The notes under the pieces are model-generated. The model made no database searches and was not told where the DNA came from. It was given only the letters and a program-made list of their open reading frames with translations. Positions 16,701 through 24,062 of a stretch of DNA of 33,249 nucleotides are shown here, one piece after another. The stretch is from Ferruginibacter sp. (GTDB lineage: Bacteria; Bacteroidota; Bacteroidia; Chitinophagales; Chitinophagaceae), in NCBI GenBank assembly GCA_030655145.1, contig JAURWD010000278.1, forward strand, positions 1-33,249, read 5' to 3'. The translations under genes and the position numbers were made by a program. Position 1 is the stretch's first letter; each line of letters opens with the position of its first letter.

Positions 16701-19602
16701 TGCGGAGGATGGCGTCAATATTCGTAAAAGCTTCGAAGGGCAGACAGGTCAGGTCCAGCAAGTGTTGGATAAAATTGGTCGTTGCGGATTTAAGCGAGAA
16801 ACTTAAATGCTGTCGGAAGGTTTCATCAGCGGGTTTCCAAAACAACTCCCAGATAAAATTTACTACCGAAGGCATCACGATGATCAGGGTGATCACGAGT
16901 GTCCAAAACCACGGAACTGGCGACAGGATCCAACCATATAAAAACAGCAATAACAAAGCGATGGGCACAAGGCTGCGACGCATGTTATCGAATATCTTCC
17001 AGCGACTAAAAAGCGAGATGGGATTTTTACGGAACCCCTTTGTTGCACCCGGCACGAAGGGTAATGTCCAGGAAGCGATTTGCCAGTCGCCCCTGATCCA
17101 GCGGTGACGGCGCTTCATATCTGTCAGGTATCGGGCGGGATATTCTTCATACAGCTGTACATCGGAGATGAGGCCAGAACGGGCATAACATCCTTCCAGT
17201 AAATCATGACTTAAAATTCGATTGGCTGGAAATTTATTTTCCAGCGCAAGCTCAAAAGCATCGATGTCATAGATGCCCTTACCGATGAAGGAACCTTCTT
17301 TGAAAAGATCCTGGTAAACATCTGAAGTTGCACGGGTGTAAGGATCGGTGCCGGGTTCATTACCATGAATGCGGGCATACAGCGAACTGTTACCCTGTGG
17401 CATACTGTTAGACACCCTCGGTTGCAGGATTGAATATCCCTCTGTAACACGGCCTTTTTTAGGATCATAAAACGCGACATTCAAAGGATGCGCAAGTGTA
17501 CCGACCATTTGCCAGGCTGTATCCCTGGGAAGCTGGGTATCGGTGTCAAGGGTGATGACATATTTTATTGAAGTGTAAATGGCTTCCTCTCCAACGATAA
17601 GTGAAAAGTTTTCTTTTGCCTTTCCCCGTACGAGTTCATTGAACTCCTGCAGTTTCCCACGCTTTCTTTCATAACCCATCCATACTTTTTCTTTCGGGTT
17701 CCATTTACGTGGCCGATGAAACAGCAGGAATATACTGTTCGTATTGTGACCGTACTTGCGATTCAACTCGATCACCTTCCGGCGGGCGGCATCCAGGATC
17801 GGCTCGTCGCCAGCAGTAGTTTCCGTTGCGGCATCTTTGAAATCAGTTAACAGGGCGAAACAAACATTCCTGTCACGGTTTGCTAAAAATCTTACTTCTA
17901 AACTCTCTAACAGATCGTCAATGCCGCTTACGCTGGTTAACAGCGTAGGGATAACCACCATGGTGCGATATTCATCTGGTATGCCCTTGGAAAAATCCAT
18001 TCGTGGCAACAAGTGCGGCCGGGAAAGAATGGTGCTGACCCAGTTGACGAGAGACAGTGCCAGGCGGCTGGTAGCGATAACGATTACAATCAGCAGCGCT
18101 GCGAGCAAATATTTGTGTAGTCCTTCGGAGAAGGCTCTCGCAAATAAGCCCCAGCACATCAAGGCTGTGAGGAGTGCAAATCCACCAAGGTATACACCGA
18201 GCGGATTATTGTTCGCGATGTTGCGGGTATATTCGGCCCTGGTAACTTTAGAGTGCGCTTCTTTTTTAACCAGCGCAAACCCTTCGCAGGTAAGATAGTA
18301 GCCAACATGCTGGAACCGCTGTTCCATATTTTTTTCCCGGGCTTCCTGCGCAAAGCGCATAGCCAGCTCCGCGATCTCCTTTTCCGAAAGCTCACTACGT
18401 TTTGCGATCTTTTCAACCGAATGACGGTAGTTATCGCGGGTATGAAAATCCATGCGGCTATAAACATCATCAATGTCCTGCCGCAGTATTTTTTCAACGA
18501 CACTCGTGTTCTCCACGAAGTCGCGCCAGTCGGTGGTACTTAAAAAACGAAGACTGCTAATGCTGTTGCTGATAGATACCTGGTCAGCGGCCTGCTTTTG
18601 GTTTTCGAGTTGGATCAATTCGCTGCTGGTGGATCCGTTCTCCGATAAGCGCTGTTCAATCCAGTTTAACGGCAAGGTAACCGAGCTCCCTTTTTCCTGC
18701 AGGCGCCGCGATAATTCCGCTACGAAAGAACTTTCCATGGGGGGATCGGAACGGGCCATATCGGCGATGACCAACACCAGGTTTTTTGGATCTTTCTCAA
18801 CAACCTCCAGCATTTCATCGGCCCATTGCCCGGCTAACATTTTGTTGTTGATATCGATGGCGATCTGGATGGAAATACGTCGCAGGTTTTCAATCAACGC
18901 CAGGCGCAACATGATCGGTATGGCCCACAGTTCGCCGAGTTTTAGGGCGGTTTCACTTTGATAAGCGTTTACAAAACTTACCAGGCTGTTTATATCGACA
19001 TGACCGTCGCTGTGGGAAATAATTTCTACAGCAAGGTCGTAAACCCTCGGTAGGCCGGCAGACTTTCCTTTTGCGAGCTGCGGCAATCCCCTGCTATATC
19101 CCTTTGGTAAATGCTTCTTACCGGTATATATCTGTTCTTCAATAAGATAAAAATTATCAAGGAGCCATTCACCTGCTGGAGCGATGCGATTATTTTCTTT
19201 TACCGCTTCGGTCAACAATGCGTGAACCTCGAGGAGAATTTTTTCATTCTCATCGAGGCGTTTCAATAATTGCTCGGAGGGATGCTCTGAGATCAGCAGG
19301 TGGCGGGCCGCAAGGCCTTTGGCATGCTGTTCCAACTGTTCTTCTGTAAATAATTCGGAACGAAGCGGGGGACGCTCGTCTGCATATTTTTCATTCCAGT
19401 TGTCGCCAAAAATAGGCTCGATAATATTTTTCTTAAAAGATGTTATTGCCTGCGGAAGCATTTCAAAGATTTCCTTCGGCCTGTTTTTTCTTTGATCTGC
19501 TTTCATTCGTCTCGGTATTTGTTTTTCAAAAAATTGCTTGTAGGATAAAAACTTCTCCTGGATTGAAGAAGTATCTATGCCAATACTATACCTGTTTAAC
19601 AC
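10753..19602 (-). CDS. ndvB: Giant cyclic beta-1,2-glucan synthase-type protein (GT84 + glucoamylase-like + GH94)
   Basis: 2949 residues, close to the ~2800-2870 of rhizobial/Brucella NdvB/ChvB/Cgs. In order: a large N-terminal region; membrane helices at ~467-527; a family-84 glycosyltransferase domain with TLDTDTQLPRD (~686), a later acidic site in LSHDLLEG and the RHRWIRGDWQ motif (~832); further helices at ~877-920 and ~1007-1040; a glucoamylase-like domain with SWSGSMFEYLMP and GISESGYN (~1420-1590); then two GH94-N-like domains (from ~1667 and ~2167) and the GH94 catalytic domain with SGDWNDGMD (~2622). In known members a protein-linked UDP-glucose-derived chain is extended, length-controlled and cyclised at the inner membrane. 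The start is GTG with AGGA five bases upstream; ATG 19506 is an alternative. No ring-exporter (ndvA/cgt) gene is visible nearby. Confidence 0.88.
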   Translation of the reverse strand: MLNRYSIGIDTSSIQEKFLSYKQFFEKQIPRRMKADQRKNRPKEIFEMLPQAITSFKKNIIEPIFGDNWNEKYADERPPLRSELFTEEQLEQHAKGLAARHLLISEHPSEQLLKRLDENEKILLEVHALLTEAVKENNRIAPAGEWLLDNFYLIEEQIYTGKKHLPKGYSRGLPQLAKGKSAGLPRVYDLAVEIISHSDGHVDINSLVSFVNAYQSETALKLGELWAIPIMLRLALIENLRRISIQIAIDINNKMLAGQWADEMLEVVEKDPKNLVLVIADMARSDPPMESSFVAELSRRLQEKGSSVTLPLNWIEQRLSENGSTSSELIQLENQKQAADQVSISNSISSLRFLSTTDWRDFVENTSVVEKILRQDIDDVYSRMDFHTRDNYRHSVEKIAKRSELSEKEIAELAMRFAQEAREKNMEQRFQHVGYYLTCEGFALVKKEAHSKVTRAEYTRNIANNNPLGVYLGGFALLTALMCWGLFARAFSEGLHKYLLAALLIVIVIATSRLALSLVNWVSTILSRPHLLPRMDFSKGIPDEYRTMVVIPTLLTSVSGIDDLLESLEVRFLANRDRNVCFALLTDFKDAATETTAGDEPILDAARRKVIELNRKYGHNTNSIFLLFHRPRKWNPKEKVWMGYERKRGKLQEFNELVRGKAKENFSLIVGEEAIYTSIKYVITLDTDTQLPRDTAWQMVGTLAHPLNVAFYDPKKGRVTEGYSILQPRVSNSMPQGNSSLYARIHGNEPGTDPYTRATSDVYQDLFKEGSFIGKGIYDIDAFELALENKFPANRILSHDLLEGCYARSGLISDVQLYEEYPARYLTDMKRRHRWIRGDWQIASWTLPFVPGATKGFRKNPISLFSRWKIFDNMRRSLVPIALLLLFLYGWILSPVPWFWTLVITLIIVMPSVVNFIWELFWKPADETFRQHLSFSLKSATTNFIQHLLDLTCLPFEAFTNIDAILRTLWRMFITRKNLLQWNPYGHGAEEETVVSSYKTMWFSPFLSIALFIYLSLYAPISLLIALPILILWLISPMLVWWASHSFETKRVQLASNEIAYLRKLSRKIWAFFETFVGEEDNWLPPDNYQEDPVERIAHRTSPTNIGLSLLANVTAFEFGYIGAGQMIERTRNTIDSMMRMERFRGHLYNWYDTISLVPLRPRYISTVDSGNLAGHLVTLKQALITVPDKRIVNPAMFDGFADGLGVLAEYCTHKEQLEKIIQSIEALRGNQQLTLEETKVQIDQFEEALDILQDDLEENEPPESSWWLQKLIDQVRNVKEELLVMVPWLDLPEAPTKFEHLIPMLPLVPTTRQLTKIEETILHSLINCYAPGNAPEENLWLNNFRERITEAARRAKEIVLTADQLVIKATELADLEYDFLYDRSQHLLSIGFNVEEQRRDNSFYDLLASEARLTTFVAISQGKLPQESWFALGRQLTNLGTSPILLSWSGSMFEYLMPLLVMPNYDNTLLDQTYKAIIQKQIDYARKRNVPWGISESGYNMVDTNLNYQYRAFGVPGLGFKRGLSEDLVISPYSTIMALMVAPDEAYENLQDLRESGFESKYGFYEAIDYTPSRMVRKQTYATVKSFMVHHQGMSFLSLAYLLLDQPMQKLFEADVEIKSTLLLLQEKVPRVATFYSPSVHAEDIASTPYADSSMRVINTPHTPLPEVELLSNGRYHVMVTNGGGGYSRWRNLAVTRWREDATCDNWGSFCYIRDLDNNALWSNSYHPTLQAGENYEAVFSQGRAEFRRRDMSLDTHTEIVVSPEDDIELRRIHITNRSRRKRVIEVTSYSEVVMAAALADEVHPAFSNLFVQTEINQQRHAITCTRRPRSQEEKMPWMFHLMKVHDTEVKNISYETSRANFIGRGYTLQHPTALSQEAPLSGTQGSVLDPIVSIQYRIVIDAGETAIVDIITGMAENKEICTSLIEKYQDRQLTRRVLELAWTHSQLIVRQINATEADAQLYAKLSSSVIFTNPALRADPGIIIKNRRGQSGLWGYSISGDLPIVLLLIEDSANIDLVKQMVQAHYYWRLKGISMDLVIWNEDRGGYRADLNNQILGLITPAMSDVKDQPGGIFIRSAEQISAEDRILFQTVAHIVLSDRLGTLEEQLNRRTRLKSPIPMFNPTKFHSSVFTEVKPRTDLRFFNGLGGFSADGKEYVIVTTPTKSTPAPWINVLANPDFGCIISENGQSYTWLENAHEYRLTPWNNDPINDLKGEAFYLRDEESGRFWSPAPLPVKGNSPYITRHGFGYSIFEHSEDGIHSEMSMFVDVDNPVKFITLKVRNTSNRMRRISATGYVEWILGDLRSRSQMHITTELDPATGAILASNAYNTEFTGRVAFFDVDDPNKSFTCDRLEFIGRNGTLANPECMSKTRLSGKIGAALDPCAALQVAFDLAEDEEHQVIFRLGAGKTMQEALEVIERFEGSGAAQQAIKKVNQFWGEVMSNVQIETPDPAVNILANGWLTYQTIACRIWARSGFYQSGGAFGFRDQLQDSLSLLHTRPKMVRQQILLHASRQFREGDVQHWWHPPLGRGVRTTCSDDYLWLPFAASRYVITTGDSGILDEEVHYIEGRLLNPGEESFYDLPVQSETKATLYEHCVTAINHALKFGVHGLPFIGSGDWNDGMDKVGEHGKGESVWLAFFLYDVLVKFADVAVGKADAAVEKKCRDAAEQLRLNIEKNAWDGEWYRRAYFDDGTPLGSKENEECKIDSIAQSWSVLSKAGEASRTKTAMASAHKYLVRKEDEIIQLFDPPFDKSALNPGYIKGYVPGVRENGGQYTHAAVWLVMAFATMGDREKTWELIKMINPINHGDNPGDTSQYKVEPYVIAADVYGQTLHKGRGGWTWYTGSAGWMYQLLIESFIGLKRIGDTLQFLPCTPAEWPMVKISYRFHDTMYQIEVVTATPENGTETKITMDGVQMEGNVLHMVNDKVTHQVKLSSAGKLQTVAPA

Positions 19603-19951
19603 AGGCTTCCTGGGTCACAATGGTTTGCTGGAAAGGTCTTCGTTAAAAAACCGTGGGTGGGCTGGAGGCTAAAAGTACAAAAAACACGGCAGCCGTTGAT
19701 CGCAATGTGTGCTGATGGGCCGTTGCAACGCCTTAAACACGCAGTCAACAACAGCAAATTGTAGTTCGGTATTTAACCTGGGCGCTTCAATGTTGAGGAC
19801 GAAGCAGTAACCAACCGTCTCGAAGTTCATGTATTCATGCGATAACAAAAGCCATTGAAAGACGCTTTAGTTAATCGCATAAAATTTACATCAGGTGGCA
19901 GGCTGATTTTGTTTTTCCAAATTGGTTATTTTTAGCGAAACCAATCCGGGT
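19603..19951. other. Divergent promoter region between glucan synthase and D-amino-acid oxidase
   Basis: 349 bp without a credible gene. At the right end a perfect inverted repeat, ATTGGTT (19921-19927) and AACCAAT (19939-19945), lies just before the oxidase ATG. A -7-like TATTTTTAG sits between and beside its arms and a TTTTG lies upstream, so the repeat could be an operator over the promoter. The left part carries the Shine-Dalgarno sequence of the glucan synthase and otherwise shows nothing distinct. Confidence 0.4.
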
Positions 19952-20914
19952 ATGATTCAAAAAATAGCTATTGCAGGTGCAGGGATAAGTGGCATGTCGA
20001 CTGCTTACGTTTTACAAAAAAAAGGGTATGAGGTCACAGTTTTCGCCAGGGCCTTTTCTCCATTGATCACTTCTAATAAGGCCGCAGCATTTTGGTTTCC
20101 CTATCATATTAGAAATGATAAACGAGGGGTGGACTGGTGTACAACGAGCTACCGGTATTACCAGGATTTTATGAAGGATCCTTCAACCGGTATCAGCATG
20201 CATCAACTCTTGAAAGTGTTACGCCAGGGCGAAGAAGAGGAGGAGCCCATCTGGAAAGAATTTATGCCTGCCGGATCTTTCGGCGAGGTTGAGCCACCAG
20301 AACTACCATCAGGTGTCGCCAGGATGTATGATGTGCAAGTGCCCCTGATAGAAACACAACTTTTTTTACCTTGGTTGCACGATCGGCTTAGAGAAGCCGG
20401 CGTTCAATTTATTCAAACTAACCTCGACGGTTTTGAACAGCTTTCCGAAGATTTTGACCTGGTCATAAATTGTACAGCCCTGGGATCACGGGAACTTTGT
20501 GGTGATGAGACGCTGGTGCCGGTGCGTGGTCAGGTAGGACTGTTGGCTCCAGGTCCAAAGCTCCCGATCTATTTGGATAATGAAATGCCGCTGTACGTCG
20601 TACCGCGTAAAGATGCCATCATTGTTGGTGGCACCTATGAACCCCATGAATTGAATGAGCAAACGGAACCACCTACCATTGAACGAATCCTCAATAACGC
20701 TTACCAGGTATTCCCGGAATTAAAACAACAGTCCGTTATTGGAAGCTGGGCCGGACTGCGTCCTTACCGGCCGGACATCAGGCTGGAACGAGAACAAGGG
20801 ACAAACATCATCCACAATTATGGGCATGGTGGAAGCGGCTTTACACTTGCCTTCGGATGTGCCGAAGGCGTGGGCAAACTTGTTGACGAAGGCCTTTTAA
20901 AACGAGTTGTTTAA
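19952..20914 (+). CDS. D-amino-acid oxidase-type FAD oxidoreductase
   Basis: 320 residues. The N-terminus is a Rossmann FAD site (AIAGAGISGMSTAYVLQKKG, GxGxxG at 9-14). The C-terminal half has the DAO signature GLRPYRPDIRLE (269-280), with the arginine that binds the substrate carboxylate in this family, and HNYGHGGSGFT (288-298). RGQVGLL around residue 193 also fits. Together these place it with eukaryote-like D-amino-acid oxidases and D-aspartate oxidases, which turn D-amino acids into 2-oxo acids, ammonia and hydrogen peroxide. Which D-amino acid is used cannot be said. I chose ATG 19952 because the Rossmann motif starts there; a TTG at 19922 would lie inside an inverted repeat. No signal peptide is present, so it acts in the cytosol. 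It is convergent with the S9 peptidase gene. Confidence 0.9.
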   Translation: MIQKIAIAGAGISGMSTAYVLQKKGYEVTVFARAFSPLITSNKAAAFWFPYHIRNDKRGVDWCTTSYRYYQDFMKDPSTGISMHQLLKVLRQGEEEEEPIWKEFMPAGSFGEVEPPELPSGVARMYDVQVPLIETQLFLPWLHDRLREAGVQFIQTNLDGFEQLSEDFDLVINCTALGSRELCGDETLVPVRGQVGLLAPGPKLPIYLDNEMPLYVVPRKDAIIVGGTYEPHELNEQTEPPTIERILNNAYQVFPELKQQSVIGSWAGLRPYRPDIRLEREQGTNIIHNYGHGGSGFTLAFGCAEGVGKLVDEGLLKRVV

Positions 20915-20944
20915 AACTTACAGTTCTCCTCTTTTCCAGGTTAC

Positions 20945-22924
20945 TTATTTCAGGTATTTATCAAACCATTTGATGTAGCGCACGAACCGGTCTACCTGGT
21001 ACGAAGGCTTGGTGATTCCATGAAACTGCCCCGGGTAAATGATCAATTGAGTGGGTATGTCCAGTGACCTTAAGGCCTGGTACATTTGCTCGCTTCCTGC
21101 TGTAGGCACATTAAAATCCTTTTCGCTTGCCATGAACATTGTTGGCGTTTTTATTTTGTCTGCTTTGAAGAACGGGTACGACAGATCTATCCATTTTTGC
21201 GGATTTTTCCAAGGTGCACCAAGCTCAGTTTCATACTGTGTAACATACTGATCCACTCCGTACATGCTAAACTGCAAGGAACTTCCTGCCCCGCTGGCGG
21301 CGGCTTTAAATCGTTGATCAGTTGCGATCGTATAATTTGTGAGGATACCGCCATAGCTCCAGCCGCCGATGCCCATTTTTGAAGCATCTGCAATACCTTT
21401 TTGCACCAGGTAATCGGCTGCGCCAAGAATATCAGCCACTTCTTTGTTGCCCCAGTCTGCATAGATCGCCTTGGTATACTCCAATCCGCGGCCACTGCTA
21501 CCCCGATAGTTGACACCGGCAACAGCGTAACCCGCTGCGGCAAGTATTTGTCGCGAAAGGTCGAACCCGAAGTCATCCTGGCCCACAGGTCCGCCATGAA
21601 TAAATAAAATGAGCGGAAGTTTTTGAGTGGCCTGTGCGCCTGGTGGCAGGAATAAAATATTGGAAACCTGGTTGCCATCTTTGCTCGTTGAGGTGAAACC
21701 TTCCACCCTTGCGAAGTTGATCTTGTTTACAAACGAGTCCTGCACGTGTGTTAGTCTTCTCGGTGTCGAACCTTCTACTACGTAAATTTCGGTTGGTAAA
21801 GTTGGCTCGCTCATCAGGGCAACCAATGCCTTTGATGCCGGGTTCACTTCGATGGTGGAATAGCTGCGATCACCCGCGGCTACAGTCGATATTTTTTTTG
21901 AAGCAATGTCGATAGAAGAAATGTACTGTCGGCGATCGTCGGAAACGAGACAATAAATATTCTTACCGTCCTTTGACCAATGAATGTCTGCGGCCGGGCG
22001 ATCAAGCGTTGTCGTTAGTGCCTGTACCGGTCCCCCCGTCGCTGCAATAAGCGATACAACTGACTGGCCATACATGGTAAAATTGAGGTTGCTGGAAGAA
22101 CTCGTAAATGCGATGCTTTTTCCATCCGGGCTCCACATGGGATTGCGATCTGCCCCTGGCCAATCGGTCAGCTTTGTAAATGTTGCGCCTTTTTCCGCGC
22201 CCATCACAAAGATGTCATCGTTCTGATTTCGGTCTGGATCCGTGGATCGGTTGCTTACATAGGCCAGCTTCTTTCCATCAGGACTCCACTGCGGTGACTC
22301 CTCATCAAAATTTCCTTTGGTAAGCGTATCAAGTTTTTTTGTTTTGAGATCAAAGAGATACAGGTGTGCGAAGCGACCCTCTACCCAGCCGGACCTGTCT
22401 TGTTTGAAACGATACCGGTCCATCACGAAGGGTGTCCGGGTTTTTGATTTTGCTGTGTCTGAAAAATCCTGGTCGCGTAGCACCAGCGCTATTTGGTTAC
22501 TGTTAGGGCTCCAGGTGTATTCTTCCAGGTCGCCGGTAAGATTTGTAAGTTTTTTTGCCTCACCGCCGCGGGTATCAAGCAGCCAGAGCTGGCCTACCTT
22601 GTCACCGTTACGTGCGGCAACAAAAGATATGTATTTACCATCCGGGCTCCACCGCGGTGAAGATTCTCCGTCCTCGCTATGCGTTAGTTGCACCGCTTCT
22701 TTTCCATCCCAACTGCTCATCCAAATGTCTGAATTGCGTTTATCCTTTGCCGTATCTACGGTACTGATCACATAGGCCACCCATTTCCCATCTGGCGAAA
22801 CTTGTGGATCGGCCAAACCCTTTATTTTATATACGTCTGTTGGTACCAGCATGCGCTTGTTTTGCTGGGCGCTGGCAGAAGAAAAAAGTGTACACAACAC
22901 GATAACGGGAAGGAATAGCTTCAT
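20945..22924 (-). CDS. Secreted S9 family peptidase (prolyl oligopeptidase/acylaminoacyl-peptidase type)
   Basis: 659 residues with a signal peptide (MKLFLPVIVLCTLFSSASAQ). Residues ~30-390 contain repeated PxWSPDGKxIAxxS blades (WD40-like/PD40), which form the beta-propeller that limits access to the active site. The C-terminal alpha/beta-hydrolase domain has GGWSYGG with the nucleophile serine at ~522, the acid in SEKDFNVP at ~602 and the histidine in GQFHGI at ~634. This is the S9C-like architecture of acylaminoacyl peptidases and dipeptidyl peptidases that trim short peptides; specificity is not predictable. It is probably periplasmic. The gene lies downstream of the first RNA-like locus (23058-23508) on the same strand, from which it is separated by a terminator hairpin. 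Confidence 0.9.
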   Translation of the reverse strand: MKLFLPVIVLCTLFSSASAQQNKRMLVPTDVYKIKGLADPQVSPDGKWVAYVISTVDTAKDKRNSDIWMSSWDGKEAVQLTHSEDGESSPRWSPDGKYISFVAARNGDKVGQLWLLDTRGGEAKKLTNLTGDLEEYTWSPNSNQIALVLRDQDFSDTAKSKTRTPFVMDRYRFKQDRSGWVEGRFAHLYLFDLKTKKLDTLTKGNFDEESPQWSPDGKKLAYVSNRSTDPDRNQNDDIFVMGAEKGATFTKLTDWPGADRNPMWSPDGKSIAFTSSSSNLNFTMYGQSVVSLIAATGGPVQALTTTLDRPAADIHWSKDGKNIYCLVSDDRRQYISSIDIASKKISTVAAGDRSYSTIEVNPASKALVALMSEPTLPTEIYVVEGSTPRRLTHVQDSFVNKINFARVEGFTSTSKDGNQVSNILFLPPGAQATQKLPLILFIHGGPVGQDDFGFDLSRQILAAAGYAVAGVNYRGSSGRGLEYTKAIYADWGNKEVADILGAADYLVQKGIADASKMGIGGWSYGGILTNYTIATDQRFKAAASGAGSSLQFSMYGVDQYVTQYETELGAPWKNPQKWIDLSYPFFKADKIKTPTMFMASEKDFNVPTAGSEQMYQALRSLDIPTQLIIYPGQFHGITKPSYQVDRFVRYIKWFDKYLK

Positions 22925-22962
22925 TGCAGATAGTTTTTTACTAAAATAGTGGGTTTAGCTTG

Positions 22963-22984
22963 AAAAAGGTTCAGTTGCCGAACC
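22963..22984 (-). terminator. Possible weak terminator/attenuator upstream of the S9 peptidase
   Basis: On the minus strand GGTTC-N7-GAACC (22984-22968) is followed by five T. It lies 44 bp before the S9 peptidase start and could end residual transcription from the RNA locus upstream, or attenuate the peptidase gene. The stem has only five pairs. Confidence 0.35.
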
Positions 22985-23057
22985 GGAGAAGAAAAGTGAA
23001 AAGAGAAAGATTGCGGTGGATCGGTTTGGGTAACAGGATTGCGTTGGCTTGAGGGGC

Positions 23058-23103
23058 AAAAAAAAACTTCCACAACTACTGGTTTTTCATAGTGTGTGGA
23101 AGT
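23058..23103 (-). terminator. Terminator of RNA copy 1
   Basis: Read on the minus strand, CTTCCACA (23102-23095) and TGTGGAAG (23074-23067) pair, with an inner ACTAT/GTAGT stem (one T-G wobble) and a conserved apical TATGAAAAACC. Nine T follow. The loop sequence is retained in the other two copies, so this hairpin may do more than terminate. Confidence 0.8.
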
Positions 23104-23207
23104 GATCAACTGCGAACCTTTTTGGGGTTCTAAGGGATTTAAGGATGAGGTACTTACCTCTCCGGAAAAATGAATAATCCCGGTTTCATGTGTTTGTTGG
23201 TTTTTTC

Positions 23208-23287
23208 GCCATCATCGCTTCTTACGGCATAGGCAAGGATATTGGGTAATTGGTTTTTGGTCATCATCGCTGGTAAAAGCATAGACC
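23208..23287 (-). repeat. Two stem-loop modules of RNA copy 1
   Basis: Modules at 23259-23287 and 23208-23234, 51 bp apart, each preceded on the minus strand by CCAATATCC. The inner segments TATGC and GCGATGAT are invariant, while the outer stems change together (GGTC/GACC against GCC/GGC). Confidence 0.7.
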
Positions 23288-23373
23288 GGATATTGGTTGT
23301 TTGGTGTTCTGTAGGATTTGGATCTGGATAGAAACTGATTGAGAAACTTCGTTTGATCAATTAATTTCTGATA

Positions 23374-23508
23374 CAAAGATGCACCCGATTACAATCGTAG
23401 ACAAGAGCAATACCGCTCTATTTTGCCGATGGAAAAATTGCTGTGCAATTGGTGTAGTTACGCTATTTCACCCACGGTAAACTACGCGTTCATTCGGCGT
23501 ACAATTAC
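23374..23508 (-). promoter_or_regulatory. Promoter and upstream block of RNA copy 1
   Basis: On the minus strand: CATCTTTG (-7 type, 23381-23374) and TTG (23404-23402) separated by 20 bp; an overlapping inverted repeat AGAGC-N6-GCTCT (23404-23419); and a distal block with TACAATTAC (plus-strand sense, 23500-23508), CATTCG and GTAAACTACG (23477-23486). All of these parts are found at nearly the same spacings in the other two copies. Confidence 0.65.
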
Positions 23509-23793
23509 TTTTTTCAACGGGAATATAAAACCAGCACCCGAGTTTTCTTTAAAATCAGCGCTGGAAGCAGCAGATGCCACTTACGCAATCCCGAAAGAAA
23601 ACACCTGGAAATGTTCCCGTTTGCAATAGGCATCAGTGTTAGGCACGGGCGATTTGCACCGTGCTTAAAGATCACAACAATCATTTGATACCAGGAAAAA
23701 TTTAGCAGTCCCAGCAGTGGCTTCGCCTCACCAGAAGTATTGTTGGGCGAGGTTGAATAAGATGAAAGAAATCCCGGCGAGGGGGGAGAAAGC

Positions 23794-24056
23794 AAAACTC
23801 CCACAGCGCTACGGTTTTTCATAGTCTGTGAGAGTAAGATTTTTAGAACCAACTTGCGTCAGGTCTGTTCAGGATCGAATTCAAGCATTTAGGATTTGCC
23901 TAGCCAGGAAGTATTCATGTTTTCCTCCCGTCTACATTTTTGGTTTTGGATCATCATCGCTTTTAAAGGCATAGATCCGGACATTGGAAACTGGTCGTTT
24001 TTTGGATTTGGATGGATTTGAATCGAATTTGGTTGACTATGCTTTTCAACCATTTT
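23794..24056 (-). ncRNA. Candidate ncRNA, copy 2 (one stem-loop module)
   Basis: A putative ~260-nt minus-strand transcript that starts just downstream of the six-PAS kinase gene. It has one module (23948-23978, outer arms GGATC/GATCC) preceded by an A/C-rich stretch and CCAATGTCC. It ends at a long hairpin with arms CTCTCACAG and CTGTGGGAG (23834-23798, one wobble), with TATGAAAAACC in the apical loop but only four T after it, so termination may be weaker. A 5' frame beginning ATGGTTGAAAAG resembles the ATGAATGAAAAG of copy 3, but the frame runs through the module in a different register. The 285 bp between this locus and copy 1 (23509-23793) hold only a GCACGG/CCGTGC hairpin near 23643-23665. 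Confidence 0.55.
23948..23978 (-). repeat. Stem-loop module of RNA copy 2
   Basis: A single 31-base module with perfect GGATC/GATCC outer arms. It is almost identical to the 80-bp-spaced modules of copy 3, 8 kb away. Confidence 0.7.
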
Positions 24057-24062
24057 CTGATA

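Larger units (their letters stand above)
23058..23367 (-). ncRNA. Candidate ncRNA, copy 1 (two stem-loop modules)
   Basis: A putative ~310-nt minus-strand transcript from a TTG/CATCTTTG promoter (23374-23404) to a hairpin plus T9 terminator (23058-23103). It contains two copies of the stem-loop module: 23259-23287 with outer arms GGTC/GACC, and 23208-23234 with GCC/GGC. Both keep the inner TATGC and GCGATGAT. A TTG at 23360 opens a 68-codon frame through the modules, but the module frame shifts by one base in the first module relative to copy 3, so a protein is unlikely. The same architecture recurs at 23794-24056 and 31697-32240. I recognise no known RNA family. Confidence 0.6.
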
